Source of the DNA: an uncultured Eubacteriales bacterium
GTDB lineage: Bacteria; Bacillota; Clostridia; Monoglobales; Monoglobaceae
DNA length: 64,000 nucleotides
Assembly: GCA_900542675.1 (NCBI GenBank)
Contig: UQOT01000003.1
Span: forward strand, 11,160-75,159
Reading direction: 5' to 3'
Part shown: one piece after another, positions 22,573-31,962 of the stretch
Position numbering within the stretch: the first letter of the stretch is position 1
How the letters are laid out: each line of letters starts with the position of its first letter
Notes under the pieces: model-generated
The model's input: only the letters and a program-made list of their open reading frames with translations
What the model was told of the DNA's origin: nothing
Database searches by the model: none
Translations under genes and position numbers: made by a program

Positions 22573-22893
22573 TTATTTCTTAGCCTTTTTCTTTTTGGGG
22601 ACGGGAGTTGTTTTTTCAAGTTCTGTCACTATTTTGCGGCTTAGTTCTATATCATCTATATCTAAGATGTAGTGCTCTTTTGCTCCTTCATACGGAAATC
22701 CCGTTTCGGCATTTTGCATAAGTTCGCTTATCACATCAAGCATTTTAACATATACAGTATTATCACATACGGTAAGCACAGGCTTATCATTTACATAAAC
22801 CATATATTCGCCGAACATTTTTCGATATCTTAAATCACCGACGCCTGCAATCTGCTGGCATACATATTCAATGAAATCAACATTTGTCGCCAT
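22573..22893 (-). CDS. TfoX N-terminal domain protein
   Basis: 106 residues forming a single TfoX-N domain: VDFIEYVCQQIAGVGDLRYRKMFGEYMVYVNDKPVLTVCDNTVYVK, then GFPYEGAKEHYILD. A Lys-rich tail ends the protein (PKKKKAKK). TfoX-N proteins outside Proteobacteria have no demonstrated competence role. The low-complexity basic tail may contact nucleic acid. Confidence 0.85.
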   Translation of the reverse strand: MATNVDFIEYVCQQIAGVGDLRYRKMFGEYMVYVNDKPVLTVCDNTVYVKMLDVISELMQNAETGFPYEGAKEHYILDIDDIELSRKIVTELEKTTPVPKKKKAKK

Positions 22894-23216
22894 TTAATAC
22901 ACCTCTCCAAAACGGCTCGTCAAAAAATACGGTTAATTTGCTTGTTACTTTGTTCATCACAATCCCTCCTGTTATCTGCTTTCTGTATTTTTAACATATA
23001 TCTTTGTTATTTTGCATCATAATTATACCACACAGTGTGGCTTTTGTCTACATTTATAATTGAATTTTGGTAACTTAAGAATTTCTTAAGATTTTATAAG
23101 AAACGCAAGAAAACGGCTTGACATTGAAAATAGGAAGTGATATAATACGCATAAAAGGTGATTTTTGTAAAATTTTCCTGATAGTTTTTGCGGAAACTTA
23201 TAGGGAGGTGTCATTT

Positions 23217-23654
23217 TTGGGAAAATTTGAAACATTGTTTGATCAGATTTCCAGGATTTCTGAGTTAAGTGACAGAGCGCCGCTTCAGCTTAGAAGTGAT
23301 GTTTTTATATCGCTGTATGAAGCACTAAAGCAGGATAACGAACAAAATATTCAGTTAGACAATATTGCTAAGGGATTTTTGGACAGAACTTCACTTAAGG
23401 CTTTTATTGATCAGAAAAAGCCGGCAAGCAATATTGAGCGTTCACTGCTGTTTGTATATTTTCTTGAGACGAATTCCGACGAACCTATAACATCTGAACT
23501 TATTGCTGGCTGTTATAAAATATGTAATATGAAAGAACCCGGTAATATTTCGCAAAATCTACGTGATGCGTGCAGTCCGAGATACGGATACTTAAAAATG
23601 GCTCATGATACTTATACAACAACTGAAAAGGGAAAAGCATTTTGCAATAGTTAA
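23217..23654 (+). CDS. Small protein of unknown function, winged-helix-like C-terminus
   Basis: 145 residues from TTG 23217, chosen because GGGAGGTG lies 6 bases upstream; ATGs further up have no such site. I do not recognise a family. The segment ISQNLRDACSPRYGYLKMAHDTYTTTEKGKAF looks like the recognition helix and wing of a winged-helix domain, and ITSELIAGCYKIC like the preceding helix. The N-terminal half is helical and acidic. The following membrane-protein gene begins 30 bases later, so the two may act together. Confidence 0.6.
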   Translation: MGKFETLFDQISRISELSDRAPLQLRSDVFISLYEALKQDNEQNIQLDNIAKGFLDRTSLKAFIDQKKPASNIERSLLFVYFLETNSDEPITSELIAGCYKICNMKEPGNISQNLRDACSPRYGYLKMAHDTYTTTEKGKAFCNS

Positions 23655-23684
23655 TATTAAGAGACATATTGGGAGGTGAATGAG

Positions 23685-24701
23685 ATGCACAAAAATAATA
23701 AAAGATCTTATAAGAAACATCTTAGTTCACCCATCTCTAAAATTAATGTATTTTTAGTGTTTGCAACTGCAGGAATAGTTTTACTTGGAATTGTATTTAT
23801 GGTTCTGCCGTTTTATGGTATGTTTACATTTACTAAAGTATATCACATTTTTTATATTAGCAAACAAATTATAATTAGCTTGGAAGTTTTTGTAAGCATT
23901 GTTATTGCAGTATTCTTAGTTTTCCTTGGAGCATTAGTTAATAAATGTTCCCGTAAAAAAATAAAAAAGATTATTATTGCTCTGTTGCCGCTAACTTGTT
24001 TGTTTTTATTCGGTACAATAACAGTAGTTGCCGGTACGGCTGTTTTGGAGACACATTATTTAAATGAACAAAAGGAAGAAGAAAACGATGACTTTGAATT
24101 TGATATATCATCGGATAATCTTCTGTTTAACGGCTATCAAGCATCAGATTTAAGAAATCATAAGGGAGCATTAAAGAATCGGACTATTGAACTGATAAAA
24201 AGCCCGGATAAAAATAATATTAACGGAAGCGATGCAAACTTTGCTGCCTTTGAGAAAAAAACTTCTTTAGTCCATGATTATGAAGAGGCATATATAGTTT
24301 TGCGTGAGAAAAAACTATTCGAGAATGAATGTCGCGATGAACGCACAAGATTAAACAATACATCAATTTATTATAGACTTGAGGCTAACTATTACTATAA
24401 AGATTCGGCAAATCAAAATCTGCTTATGGATAGATACAATGACTCTGCGGATGAATTGTACAGTCAGCAAGACTACGCCGGAGCAATTGAAGAATTTTCA
24501 AGTGCTCTTAAGTGGGGATTTACAAGCGTTGTTACTGCATACGAGGAAAGTAATGGTATATCTGCAGATGTTAAGGAACGCATTGGTGATTTATATGAAT
24601 TGTATGAAAAGATATCAAATTGTGAGGCTTTTCCGCAAGATGTCAAAAACAAGGCAGAAATATTTGCCGAAGTATTAAAGGATGCAAAAAATGAATTATA
24701 A
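23685..24701 (+). CDS. Membrane protein of unknown function with three TM helices
   Basis: 338 residues; the ATG at 23685 is 8 bases after GGGAGG. Three membrane segments (roughly 20-45, 60-85 and 95-120) are followed by a soluble region of about 210 residues, acidic at its start (EEENDDFEF) and with helical-repeat character later (YYKDSANQNLLMDRYNDSADELYSQQDYAGAIEEFSSALKWG, reminiscent of a TPR hairpin). No catalytic motif is seen. AT-rich compared with its neighbours and next to an IS relic, so possibly acquired. Confidence 0.65.
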   Translation: MHKNNKRSYKKHLSSPISKINVFLVFATAGIVLLGIVFMVLPFYGMFTFTKVYHIFYISKQIIISLEVFVSIVIAVFLVFLGALVNKCSRKKIKKIIIALLPLTCLFLFGTITVVAGTAVLETHYLNEQKEEENDDFEFDISSDNLLFNGYQASDLRNHKGALKNRTIELIKSPDKNNINGSDANFAAFEKKTSLVHDYEEAYIVLREKKLFENECRDERTRLNNTSIYYRLEANYYYKDSANQNLLMDRYNDSADELYSQQDYAGAIEEFSSALKWGFTSVVTAYEESNGISADVKERIGDLYELYEKISNCEAFPQDVKNKAEIFAEVLKDAKNEL

Positions 24702-24818
24702 ATCGGGAGTATGAAAGAATTTCTATATATTAGATTTCTAGAGCGTGTGAGAAAAAGTCTGTAAATATGATTCCTTCTATGATAGAATATAAATAATATC
24801 ATAGGAGGAATTTTTATA

Positions 24819-25375
24819 TGGGAAGACGAAGAAAAGAGAGAATGAGTGAAGGGAAGCGGAGTATCATAGCGGGACTGATACAAGAGTATGTATAAAAACA
24901 GCAGCAGATATTGAAGACGCTCTCAAAGATTTGCTCGGCGGAACAATTCAGGAGATGATGTAAGCCGAGCTTGATGAACATCTGGGTTACGAGGAATATG
25001 AACGCAGTGATAATCCGGATTACAGAAGCGGCACAAAAACCAAGAGATTACGCAGTTCTTATGGCGAGATACCGATTGATGTTCCGCTCGTGAAAAAGAT
25101 AGCAGCATACATAATTTTAGGCATTAACAACGAAGGCAGAAAAGTTGTATTGTGCATCAGATAAGGAATACATTAAAACGAGTAGCTGAAAAAGACAAAA
25201 AAGCTTTAGCTTGCGAAGGCTTAACAGACAGAGGAGCGTATTTCCAAGCGATACGACGCTTTTAAAGGCACTGTATCTGGCGACTTTTGAGGCCACAAAA
25301 AAGTGGACAATGCCGCTGCGGAATGGCAGGGTTTACGGAGAACTGTCCATTATGTATGACGGGCGGTTGGCATAG
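24819..25375 (+). pseudogene. IS256-family transposase remnant
   Basis: The start codon and GGAGG are intact, but the frame stops after about 25 codons. Later parts read DALKDLLGGTIQEMM-stop-AELDEHLGYEEYERSDNPDY, then SSYGEIPIDVPL, and finally the normal C-terminus ATFEATKKWTMPLRNGRVYGEL ending in TAG at 25373-25375. Several stops, frameshifts and a large central deletion (about 200 codons, including most of the DDE core) make it inactive. Confidence 0.85.
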
Positions 25376-25505
25376 CATAAATTTTTCGCCGATGTCAAGG
25401 GCAGGATAAACGCCCGTAGAAACCACCGGGCGCCCTTGACATACCGTTAAATTTATGCTACAGTAAAGCTAAGGCAGGAACGCCGAAATCCGGCTGTTCC
25501 TGCCC
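25373..25505. repeat. Structured tail of the IS256 relic
   Basis: A 12-bp perfect inverted repeat (25373-25384 with 25449-25460) encloses a 10-bp one (TGTCAAGGGC at 25393-25402 with GCCCTTGACA at 25432-25441). A hairpin GGCAGGAAC / GTTCCTGCC (25473-25504) follows. Too elaborate for a plain terminator. Confidence 0.6.
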
Positions 25506-25604
25506 AAAAATCACAGTATTTTATCATAGAAAAATTGATTTTACAGAAAAAGGCTCACACGCCCCTTGAAACAGACTCGGCTTTCGGGGGGGATTTTTCT
25601 GTCT

Positions 25605-25616
25605 ATTCCCACTCGA
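25605..25616. repeat. Attachment-site core, left end (att)
   Basis: ATTCCCACTCGA, identical to the guaA end. Directly repeated TGTACTCAAA-like words at 25717-25738 inside the element may be integrase arm sites. Confidence 0.75.
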
Positions 25617-25738
25617 CTTTTTGGAAGTTAATCTTTGTGATTTTCCTTGATATATCGTGATTTTATTTCTCAAATTTCACAGTTTTATATATCGTATTTT
25701 GATTTGCGAGAGTTTTTGTACTCAAATTGTACTCAAAA

Positions 25739-27589
25739 TTATAGTTTACGCCATTTCTTGATAGTTTCCCATGTATTACTATCGTCTGCAGTGTCTATTG
25801 CAAAACGCAGGCATTTTTCATCTATAGGACGCTTTATCATTACATTATATTCTCCACTACCATCAGACGCGTGCTGCATCTCATATGTACGCCTATAATT
25901 TTTACAAATTGTTGATAAATATTTATAGGCTTCAAGACAACTGCTTTTATCAGCAAATAAAATATCCAAAGATGATTGTAAATTATCACCTGTTTTTTCG
26001 CCTATAAGAGTTCCTAAAAAGCCAATCATATAGTAAGGTATAGGAGTTCTCTTATCAACACTTATCTTCTTTTGCTCATATTCAGCTTTTTTATAGAAAT
26101 AATAAAGCTTTATCATATTGTCATAAGTCAAATAAGAATGTATATTTGAGCAATATTCATCAAAAAGTTCTTTTCCTTGAGCTAACACTAAGTTTTTCTT
26201 TGTGAATGCTATATATCCTGTTTTTATCAAAGCTAAAAATACTTGTAATAATTTTTCCAATGAAACGCATATATCAGAATAATTGGTTATTCCATAATCT
26301 AGATTCTCTATAAAGCTATTAGCTTTTTTGATAAGATTAGCTTTATCAACTTGTGATAAATTTTCCTTAAACTTGTTATTATCACTTGGCTTTACAAGCA
26401 AAACAAATCCACGTTTCATAAATTCTTCTTGCATTCTATAAAAAATATCCATATTTGAAGTGAATGCTTTGTCTGATATTGCATTTTGTTTGTTCGTAAA
26501 CTTAACAACATTATTATAAAAGGTCTTATTGTCTATATCTTCTGGGTTATCTATAACCAAAGTTTTTAACATTACATACACATTCTTAAACTCATCCTCT
26601 ATATCTCCACTAGAATTTTCCAATACTTTTTTTATTGAGCTGACGGTCTGACAACCGTTTACTATCTGAGGATTTACTAATGGAAGAATTCGTAGTTTCC
26701 TGTTAGTATCCTGATATGAAGGTTGAATTTCCTGACATATAACCGTTATACCGTTATTATAGTACATAAAATTTTTTCTTTCGTTTTCAGAACGAAGGGT
26801 TTCAACGATACCATTATTAACAGAATTTTTTCCTAAATATTCTCGTATGTTCTTTTCAAAAATTGAATAGTCTTTTTCTTCGGCAGCTAGTAGCATTCTA
26901 TATATTTCATAAACAGGTGTTATTATATAATATGCCTCATATAGCCCTTCCACACCATACTCTTCTCGTAACGAAGCAAATGTACCTTTATTAACTGTAC
27001 CCAAATTATATGTAAATTCTATATCTGGTTTATAGTTTCTTCCGTAATACAGTTCATATAATGCAGAAAGGTCAAAATATTCTGAATTAACTAAACAGGA
27101 TAGGTCATGTTTTGAGTTGTTAAAGCTTTTTATTAAACTTTCTATATCTTTGCTTTTGTTATTTGTTGTAGTAAAGAAATGAAGGTGTATTTTGTAATCA
27201 GCATCAATCGCAATTTTGTTGAAAATATTTTGCAATTTTTCACTTTTTTTATATTTATTGTTTTTCAAAAGGGTTAGTGGTGATTCCAAAAAATCTGACA
27301 CCTCTTTTCTTGTTACAGCGATATCATCTTTATAATACTTATTTTGTATTATATATAATTCCTTGTTTTCTTCAAAATGAACAAAACAATCAATTCCCTT
27401 ATCATTGTATTCGGTAATGTATTCCGGTATAATCTCTTCGTCCATGCTATATATTCTGCTCAATATCCAATAGTTAAAAGCATAAGCATCGTTATTAAGA
27501 TTTAAATCAGCATATCCCCATTGTTCCTTTATTATACAAATATCATCTTGAATTTGTTCCTTAAATATCTTTAAATCTTGATTTGCCAT
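25739..27589 (-). CDS. AIPR-family (abortive infection phage resistance) protein
   Basis: 616 residues with the AIPR core near the middle: NNGITVICQEIQPSYQD, then PLVNPQIVNGCQTVSSIKKVLE. The N-terminal part (about 1-200) includes GIDCFVHFEENKELYIIQNKYYKDD, a PD-(D/E)xK-like nuclease pattern (D...Q-x-K). AIPR proteins were found in phage-resistance loci; the mechanism is not settled but a nuclease role is plausible. It is the last gene of the restriction-modification operon (14-base gap), AT-rich like the rest of the cargo, and carried by the guaA element. Confidence 0.85.
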   Translation of the reverse strand: MANQDLKIFKEQIQDDICIIKEQWGYADLNLNNDAYAFNYWILSRIYSMDEEIIPEYITEYNDKGIDCFVHFEENKELYIIQNKYYKDDIAVTRKEVSDFLESPLTLLKNNKYKKSEKLQNIFNKIAIDADYKIHLHFFTTTNNKSKDIESLIKSFNNSKHDLSCLVNSEYFDLSALYELYYGRNYKPDIEFTYNLGTVNKGTFASLREEYGVEGLYEAYYIITPVYEIYRMLLAAEEKDYSIFEKNIREYLGKNSVNNGIVETLRSENERKNFMYYNNGITVICQEIQPSYQDTNRKLRILPLVNPQIVNGCQTVSSIKKVLENSSGDIEDEFKNVYVMLKTLVIDNPEDIDNKTFYNNVVKFTNKQNAISDKAFTSNMDIFYRMQEEFMKRGFVLLVKPSDNNKFKENLSQVDKANLIKKANSFIENLDYGITNYSDICVSLEKLLQVFLALIKTGYIAFTKKNLVLAQGKELFDEYCSNIHSYLTYDNMIKLYYFYKKAEYEQKKISVDKRTPIPYYMIGFLGTLIGEKTGDNLQSSLDILFADKSSCLEAYKYLSTICKNYRRTYEMQHASDGSGEYNVMIKRPIDEKCLRFAIDTADDSNTWETIKKWRKL

Positions 27590-27603
27590 TTCTGCCTCCT
27601 ATA

Positions 27604-29172
27604 TCAGTTTAAAAAATCTAATATTCTTTCATGTCGTTGTATTTGTTCTATAAATTCAATTATAGTCAGAGGTAATATATCAACCTTATAATGACTCTTT
27701 GAAAATTCTGTCATATATCTTGTGTCAGAATGGATTGAAGGTGCTATAAGCATCGTAAACACAATTTTATTAGGATATTTACTAATAGCTTCTTGTAAAT
27801 GCCGCGTTATAGCTGGGACTTCATTTGTTGCCTGATTTCTTGCACACATCAAAGTAACTTCTACAAGAGGATTGCTTTCACTTTCAAAGCATTCAATATC
27901 AGCCATGCCTCCAGATGCCGTAAAGGTCGGTAGTCCTTCGTCATCTACATGATAATTAGGATACACTTCTAAATTCTTAAAATTCTGCTTTAATGCTATG
28001 CTAGTTAGAAACTCTAGTCTTGTCGGTTTATCTATAATTCTAAGTATTGCATTTTTACTTTCTGTTTTTCCGCAAGCTATGTGTAATTCTTTGATGATTT
28101 CCTCTTTGCTATATTCTTCTGCCCAACAAGCTAATGTTTTTATTTTCACATCATCAATAGCATCTTTTTCTATTTCTTTAGTTGTAAGTATATTGCTATC
28201 AATCTCGCCCATATACTTGAAATAATCATATTTGGTTGCATATGTGTCATAAGTGTAGTAATTATCTAATATGTAACTAATTTTATCCTTTTCAAAAGAA
28301 TTAAAATCTAAGAAGCGACCATTTCCTCTTAGTGAGACTATGCCTGTAATACGCATTTTTCTAATAAATTCGTCTACAGCCTCTCCCATTATCCGATTCA
28401 TTTTAAATCTATTTTTCTGCTCATCTGTAGCATTAAGTAATCTCAAGCACATTTCATAAATGATTTCATCTCCATAGTTATAACCGTAGACACTTCGTAT
28501 CTCCTTAATTTTCTTATAGAGAGCTACAGCATCATTATCAGGCCAACATATTAAAAGAGAAAGTTCTTTTCTAAAAATACCAGCACCATTTTCAAATTCA
28601 TCTTCTTTTAACAACCTAATAACTTGCAACAACAATGGAAGCGCAGCATTCGCGTTAGCATTTTTGCGAAAGGGATTGTTTGTCTGGTATTTCATTAATG
28701 CATTAAGAAAAACATTTCTTATTTTTTCATCGTTTTTTGGCGTTTCATTTAGTGCATCAATCAACATATGACCGGTGGTTGAAATTTCGATTGGTTTATC
28801 AATTTCGTAATAAACAAAACCAAATTCCATTGATAGTTTATACCAAGTATCAAATCTTGAAGGCCAACCCTTCTCAAATCCTGACTCCTTATGATCTTGT
28901 GGACTATTTTTCATTATTTCTTTTACGTCAGAAATATCAAAACAATCATCACTATTTAAAATAGCCTTTAATCTTGGAGTACGATTAATATACATCGGAC
29001 AATACAACTTGCTTTTTATAAGATTTGCAGCGACTTGTTCTATTACTTTGTTATTTAATACTTGTCCCTCATAAGGTAATATACAATTCAAAAAATCCAC
29101 AATCCTTTCTGGATTTCTCATTGTTGTTGAGAATGATAAAGGTTTATATTCGGCTTTTCTTATTCTTGTCAT
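27604..29172 (-). CDS. AlwI-family type IIS restriction endonuclease
   Basis: 522 residues. The N-terminus (PLSFSTTMRNPERIVDFLNCILPYEGQVLNN) is the hallmark of the AlwI family, and the C-terminal part has a nuclease-like TFTASGGMADIECFESESNPLVEVTLM, in which D, E-x-T could be the metal site. AlwI itself cuts outside GGATC; whether this enzyme has the same target is inferred only. Two adenine methyltransferase genes lie directly upstream in the operon, as expected for an asymmetric recognition site needing a methylase for each strand. Confidence 0.9.
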   Translation of the reverse strand: MTRIRKAEYKPLSFSTTMRNPERIVDFLNCILPYEGQVLNNKVIEQVAANLIKSKLYCPMYINRTPRLKAILNSDDCFDISDVKEIMKNSPQDHKESGFEKGWPSRFDTWYKLSMEFGFVYYEIDKPIEISTTGHMLIDALNETPKNDEKIRNVFLNALMKYQTNNPFRKNANANAALPLLLQVIRLLKEDEFENGAGIFRKELSLLICWPDNDAVALYKKIKEIRSVYGYNYGDEIIYEMCLRLLNATDEQKNRFKMNRIMGEAVDEFIRKMRITGIVSLRGNGRFLDFNSFEKDKISYILDNYYTYDTYATKYDYFKYMGEIDSNILTTKEIEKDAIDDVKIKTLACWAEEYSKEEIIKELHIACGKTESKNAILRIIDKPTRLEFLTSIALKQNFKNLEVYPNYHVDDEGLPTFTASGGMADIECFESESNPLVEVTLMCARNQATNEVPAITRHLQEAISKYPNKIVFTMLIAPSIHSDTRYMTEFSKSHYKVDILPLTIIEFIEQIQRHERILDFLN

Positions 29173-29185
29173 ATTTTACACCACC

Positions 29186-30109
29186 TTAATAGTTTTTCAC
29201 TAAAACCTCATAAGAGTCTTTTTCTGTGTTGTCATGATAGTTGATATAATTGCTTTGTATTCGTATAATGTTATACTGCTGCGCCCACTCATTGAATGTT
29301 CCGTTATATCTTCTTCTATGCCATAAAACATTTGATACTGCAAATCTTACCCCGCGTTCATTCAGTTCATCAAGAAACTGTATCAGGCGCATTTCACTAT
29401 CTTCGTCCCATAATTTATTATATTCACTGAATGTTATTAGATATGGAGGGTCTAAGTACACAAAATCCTCTTCGGTCGGTTCGACATTATTTACAAATTC
29501 TTGAAAATCCATATTGTAAAACTCAAGTTCTCTATCACTGACATAATCAAAATAGGAATTTAATGCATTTACAACATTTTTGTTAAAATCAACATTCCCT
29601 ACGGGCAAATTGAAATCACCTTTTCTGTTAAATCTCAGCATTCTGTTAAAACCATATATCAGTAACATATATAGTAGCATCATATCAGTCTTATCTTCAT
29701 TGAAATCCGCCCTTAACTTCATATATGCTTCTTTATTATATTTTGCAAAATACGTCTTTATAAACTCTTTTTTTAAGTCTTGCGGAACATCTTTCCCCAT
29801 ATAAGTTGCTGATAATTTATATTTTTCAATATTGCGTTCAAGTTCGTTCCAAAACGCTTCTTGATTGTTACTATATGACAGTAAAAATTCATGTAATTGT
29901 ATCATATACTTATCTATATCATTCAATAAATATTCATTAGCGTCTACATTTAAAAACACACTTCCACCGCCACAGAATGGCTCTATGAATCTATTTATAT
30001 CTTTTGGAAAGTTTTCTTTTAATTGTGGTAGAAGCTTAAATTTATCACCAACATAAAAAAACGGAGAACGTTTTAATGATTCTTTTACTTTTGAAACCAA
30101 ATTAATCAC
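29186..30109 (-). CDS. D12-class DNA adenine methyltransferase, second of two
   Basis: 307 residues. SAM-binding motif I is IEPFCGGGSVFLN near residue 42, the N-terminal RSPFFYVGDKFKLLPQL is typical of Dam-like enzymes, and catalytic motif IV is YLDPPY. It probably methylates one strand of the AlwI-like site to protect the host. Its start overlaps the preceding methyltransferase by 8 bases. Confidence 0.92.
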   Translation of the reverse strand: MINLVSKVKESLKRSPFFYVGDKFKLLPQLKENFPKDINRFIEPFCGGGSVFLNVDANEYLLNDIDKYMIQLHEFLLSYSNNQEAFWNELERNIEKYKLSATYMGKDVPQDLKKEFIKTYFAKYNKEAYMKLRADFNEDKTDMMLLYMLLIYGFNRMLRFNRKGDFNLPVGNVDFNKNVVNALNSYFDYVSDRELEFYNMDFQEFVNNVEPTEEDFVYLDPPYLITFSEYNKLWDEDSEMRLIQFLDELNERGVRFAVSNVLWHRRRYNGTFNEWAQQYNIIRIQSNYINYHDNTEKDSYEVLVKNY

Positions 30110-31112
30110 CTACTTTTACAATGAATATATATTCCCTATGGTCTGTAAAATCTGTTTTCCCTGCATTGAAATACTGATGAGATTTATCAAATACTTGCAT
30201 TGTGCCTTTATCTTCTAGTATATCTCTTATTTTTTCAAGAGTTATCTTATTTTTTGAAGATGAACTTTTGGATTTGTAAGTATTATTATACGAAACAACA
30301 ATATATTTGCAGTTTAATGTATCAATCAAATTTTTAAATACAGTTGGCGCATTACTACGACAATACTCACTCATATTTTGCGGTTCCGGTTTTAACGCCT
30401 CTCCATATAGCTTTGGTTTTTCCCAACACGCTATGTTTTCTAACACATGATAAAATCTGCTATACTGCCTCGAATTATATGGAGGGTCAATATAAACGAT
30501 GTCACTTTGCAACCTACTTGCGTATTCGTTTGCATCACATCTTGTTATAACAATATTTTTTTCTTTTGTATCATACGGATTTATTAAATCAAATATAAAT
30601 TTATCTTCAACATTTTTTCCCTTAATATAGGCATCATAATGTCCAACTGTATTGGCTGCTTTATCAGCGGAATATAAAAGTGATGCAATCAAAATGTTTA
30701 TTTCTTTTTCATTAAACTCATTTTTTAACATTTCGATATGTTCTCTTATATATCCAATAAGCTTTGCATCGTTATACGAAAAAAATCTATCTCCATACCA
30801 TTGAGAACAATAATTATCCGATAAATCTGTAACATTAAGGTTATTGTATAAACTTTTAATATTTTTAAGTTTAATTATGTCATAAGTAGCATTTTCAAAA
30901 AATGCCTTATATATTATCTCGTTAGAAAACAGAAAATCATTTATATATAGTTCATCAACTACTCCCAACATAGAATAAGACATTATTCCTGTGCCAGCAA
31001 ATATGTCGCAAAATGAATTACCTGAACAGTGCCTACTTACTAATTCTACAATCCATTCGGATAATTTATATTTGCTTCCCGTGTATCGTCTATTCCATAT
31101 ATTATAACTCAC
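30102..31112 (-). CDS. D12-class DNA adenine methyltransferase, first of two
   Basis: 336 residues from GTG 31112, which has AGGAG 9 bases upstream and gives the family's normal N-terminus (NIWNRRYTGSKYKLSEWI). Motif I is CDIFAGTGIMSYSM and motif IV is VYIDPPYNSRQYSRFYH. It differs strongly from the second methyltransferase, as expected if each modifies one strand of an asymmetric site. First gene of the operon, read from 31330-31358. Confidence 0.9.
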   Translation of the reverse strand: MSYNIWNRRYTGSKYKLSEWIVELVSRHCSGNSFCDIFAGTGIMSYSMLGVVDELYINDFLFSNEIIYKAFFENATYDIIKLKNIKSLYNNLNVTDLSDNYCSQWYGDRFFSYNDAKLIGYIREHIEMLKNEFNEKEINILIASLLYSADKAANTVGHYDAYIKGKNVEDKFIFDLINPYDTKEKNIVITRCDANEYASRLQSDIVYIDPPYNSRQYSRFYHVLENIACWEKPKLYGEALKPEPQNMSEYCRSNAPTVFKNLIDTLNCKYIVVSYNNTYKSKSSSSKNKITLEKIRDILEDKGTMQVFDKSHQYFNAGKTDFTDHREYIFIVKVGD

Positions 31113-31329
31113 TTTGTTTACTCCTAATAAATTATTGTATTGCAAAAGTATTTTATATAGAGAAATAGTTAATTCGCCCGTCATTTTTTAGTGCCACATG
31201 TTAATTTTTAAAACAATTTTGTCTTAAATCGGACTTGTTGCTTGTCGTAGTTCTCTTATTCTAATAATAATATTCTAAAAATCATAATTCACATTGCATC
31301 ACAGCATACAACCATATTTATATACTTTT

Positions 31330-31358
31330 ATTATACTACCAAACTGTAAATAAGTCAA
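31330..31358 (-). promoter_or_regulatory. Promoter of the restriction-modification operon
   Basis: Minus strand TTGACT (31353-31358) and TATAAT (31330-31335), spacer 17. About 215 bases of leader precede the first gene. The rest of 31113-31490 holds nothing else I can support. Confidence 0.8.
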
Positions 31359-31490
31359 CCGATTTTCAGTGGCAGACACAGTAATTTACACTACACTTAA
31401 AATAATTTCAAATGAAAACATCAAGTCTTATATATAATAAACAGCCTGCTATTAGCTTTTCAATACTAATTGCAAGGCTTTTATCTTTTC

Positions 31491-31871
31491 TTATACTACT
31501 TTTAGATTATACACAATCGTTGAATATACGATTTCCTCTGCCTGCGCCTTTATATTATTCATCATACCGACCCATTTCATTTGGTCGGTGGCTTTTAACT
31601 GCTCCGTAACACCTTGCTTGTCTGCAAGTTCCGTAATCAGCCTATCAACCTCATTTTTTGCTTTTACATCAACTTTTTCAAGATATTCAAGCAGTGTTCC
31701 GTTCGCAAGCAATAAAGAATAAAAAGCATTATGATGTTCCTTTATAAATTTCTTATGTATATTGCCATATTTTCCGATATTGTACCGCTTTTGCGAAACA
31801 GTTAAATCCGGCATATAATAATCTCCAACTTTGACATATTCAATTCCGTTTTCAATAAATCTTTCTTTCAT
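31491..31871 (-). CDS. TnpV-type transposon-encoded protein
   Basis: 126 residues, matching the TnpV family of clostridial mobilizable transposons: MKERFIENGIEYVKVGDYYMPDL, then ISKYG-like IGKYGNIHKKFIKEHHNAFYSLLLANGTLLEYLEKVD, and a C-terminal helix. Its role in transposition or transfer is unknown. It is downstream of the relaxase gene and separated from it by a 23-bp palindrome. Confidence 0.82.
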   Translation of the reverse strand: MKERFIENGIEYVKVGDYYMPDLTVSQKRYNIGKYGNIHKKFIKEHHNAFYSLLLANGTLLEYLEKVDVKAKNEVDRLITELADKQGVTEQLKATDQMKWVGMMNNIKAQAEEIVYSTIVYNLKVV

Positions 31872-31915
31872 AATCGTGTCCTCCTAAAATTTAATATATT
31901 TCCCAAACTACCCAC

Positions 31916-31938
31916 ACAGGAATGTGGCACATTCCTGT
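31916..31938. repeat. 23-bp perfect palindrome, left of mob
   Basis: ACAGGAATGTG-G-CACATTCCTGT. The same palindrome, with C at the centre, occurs at 33405-33427 on the other side of the relaxase gene. Confidence 0.8.
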
Positions 31939-31962
31939 ACGAGTAATTACAGAAGTATCTGT

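Larger units (their letters stand above)
24741..25564 (+). mobile_element. Decayed IS256-family insertion sequence
   Basis: The ends GAGCGTGTGAG and CTCACACGCCC are inverted, and similarity extends about 48 bases inward. The interior holds a broken transposase and a structured tail. No target duplication is recognisable. The MITE at 1007-1086 derives from the same type of ends. Confidence 0.8.

Noticed and set aside
24741..25564. Target-site duplication around the IS256 relic
   Set aside because: The flanking bases do not match over 8 or 9 positions.
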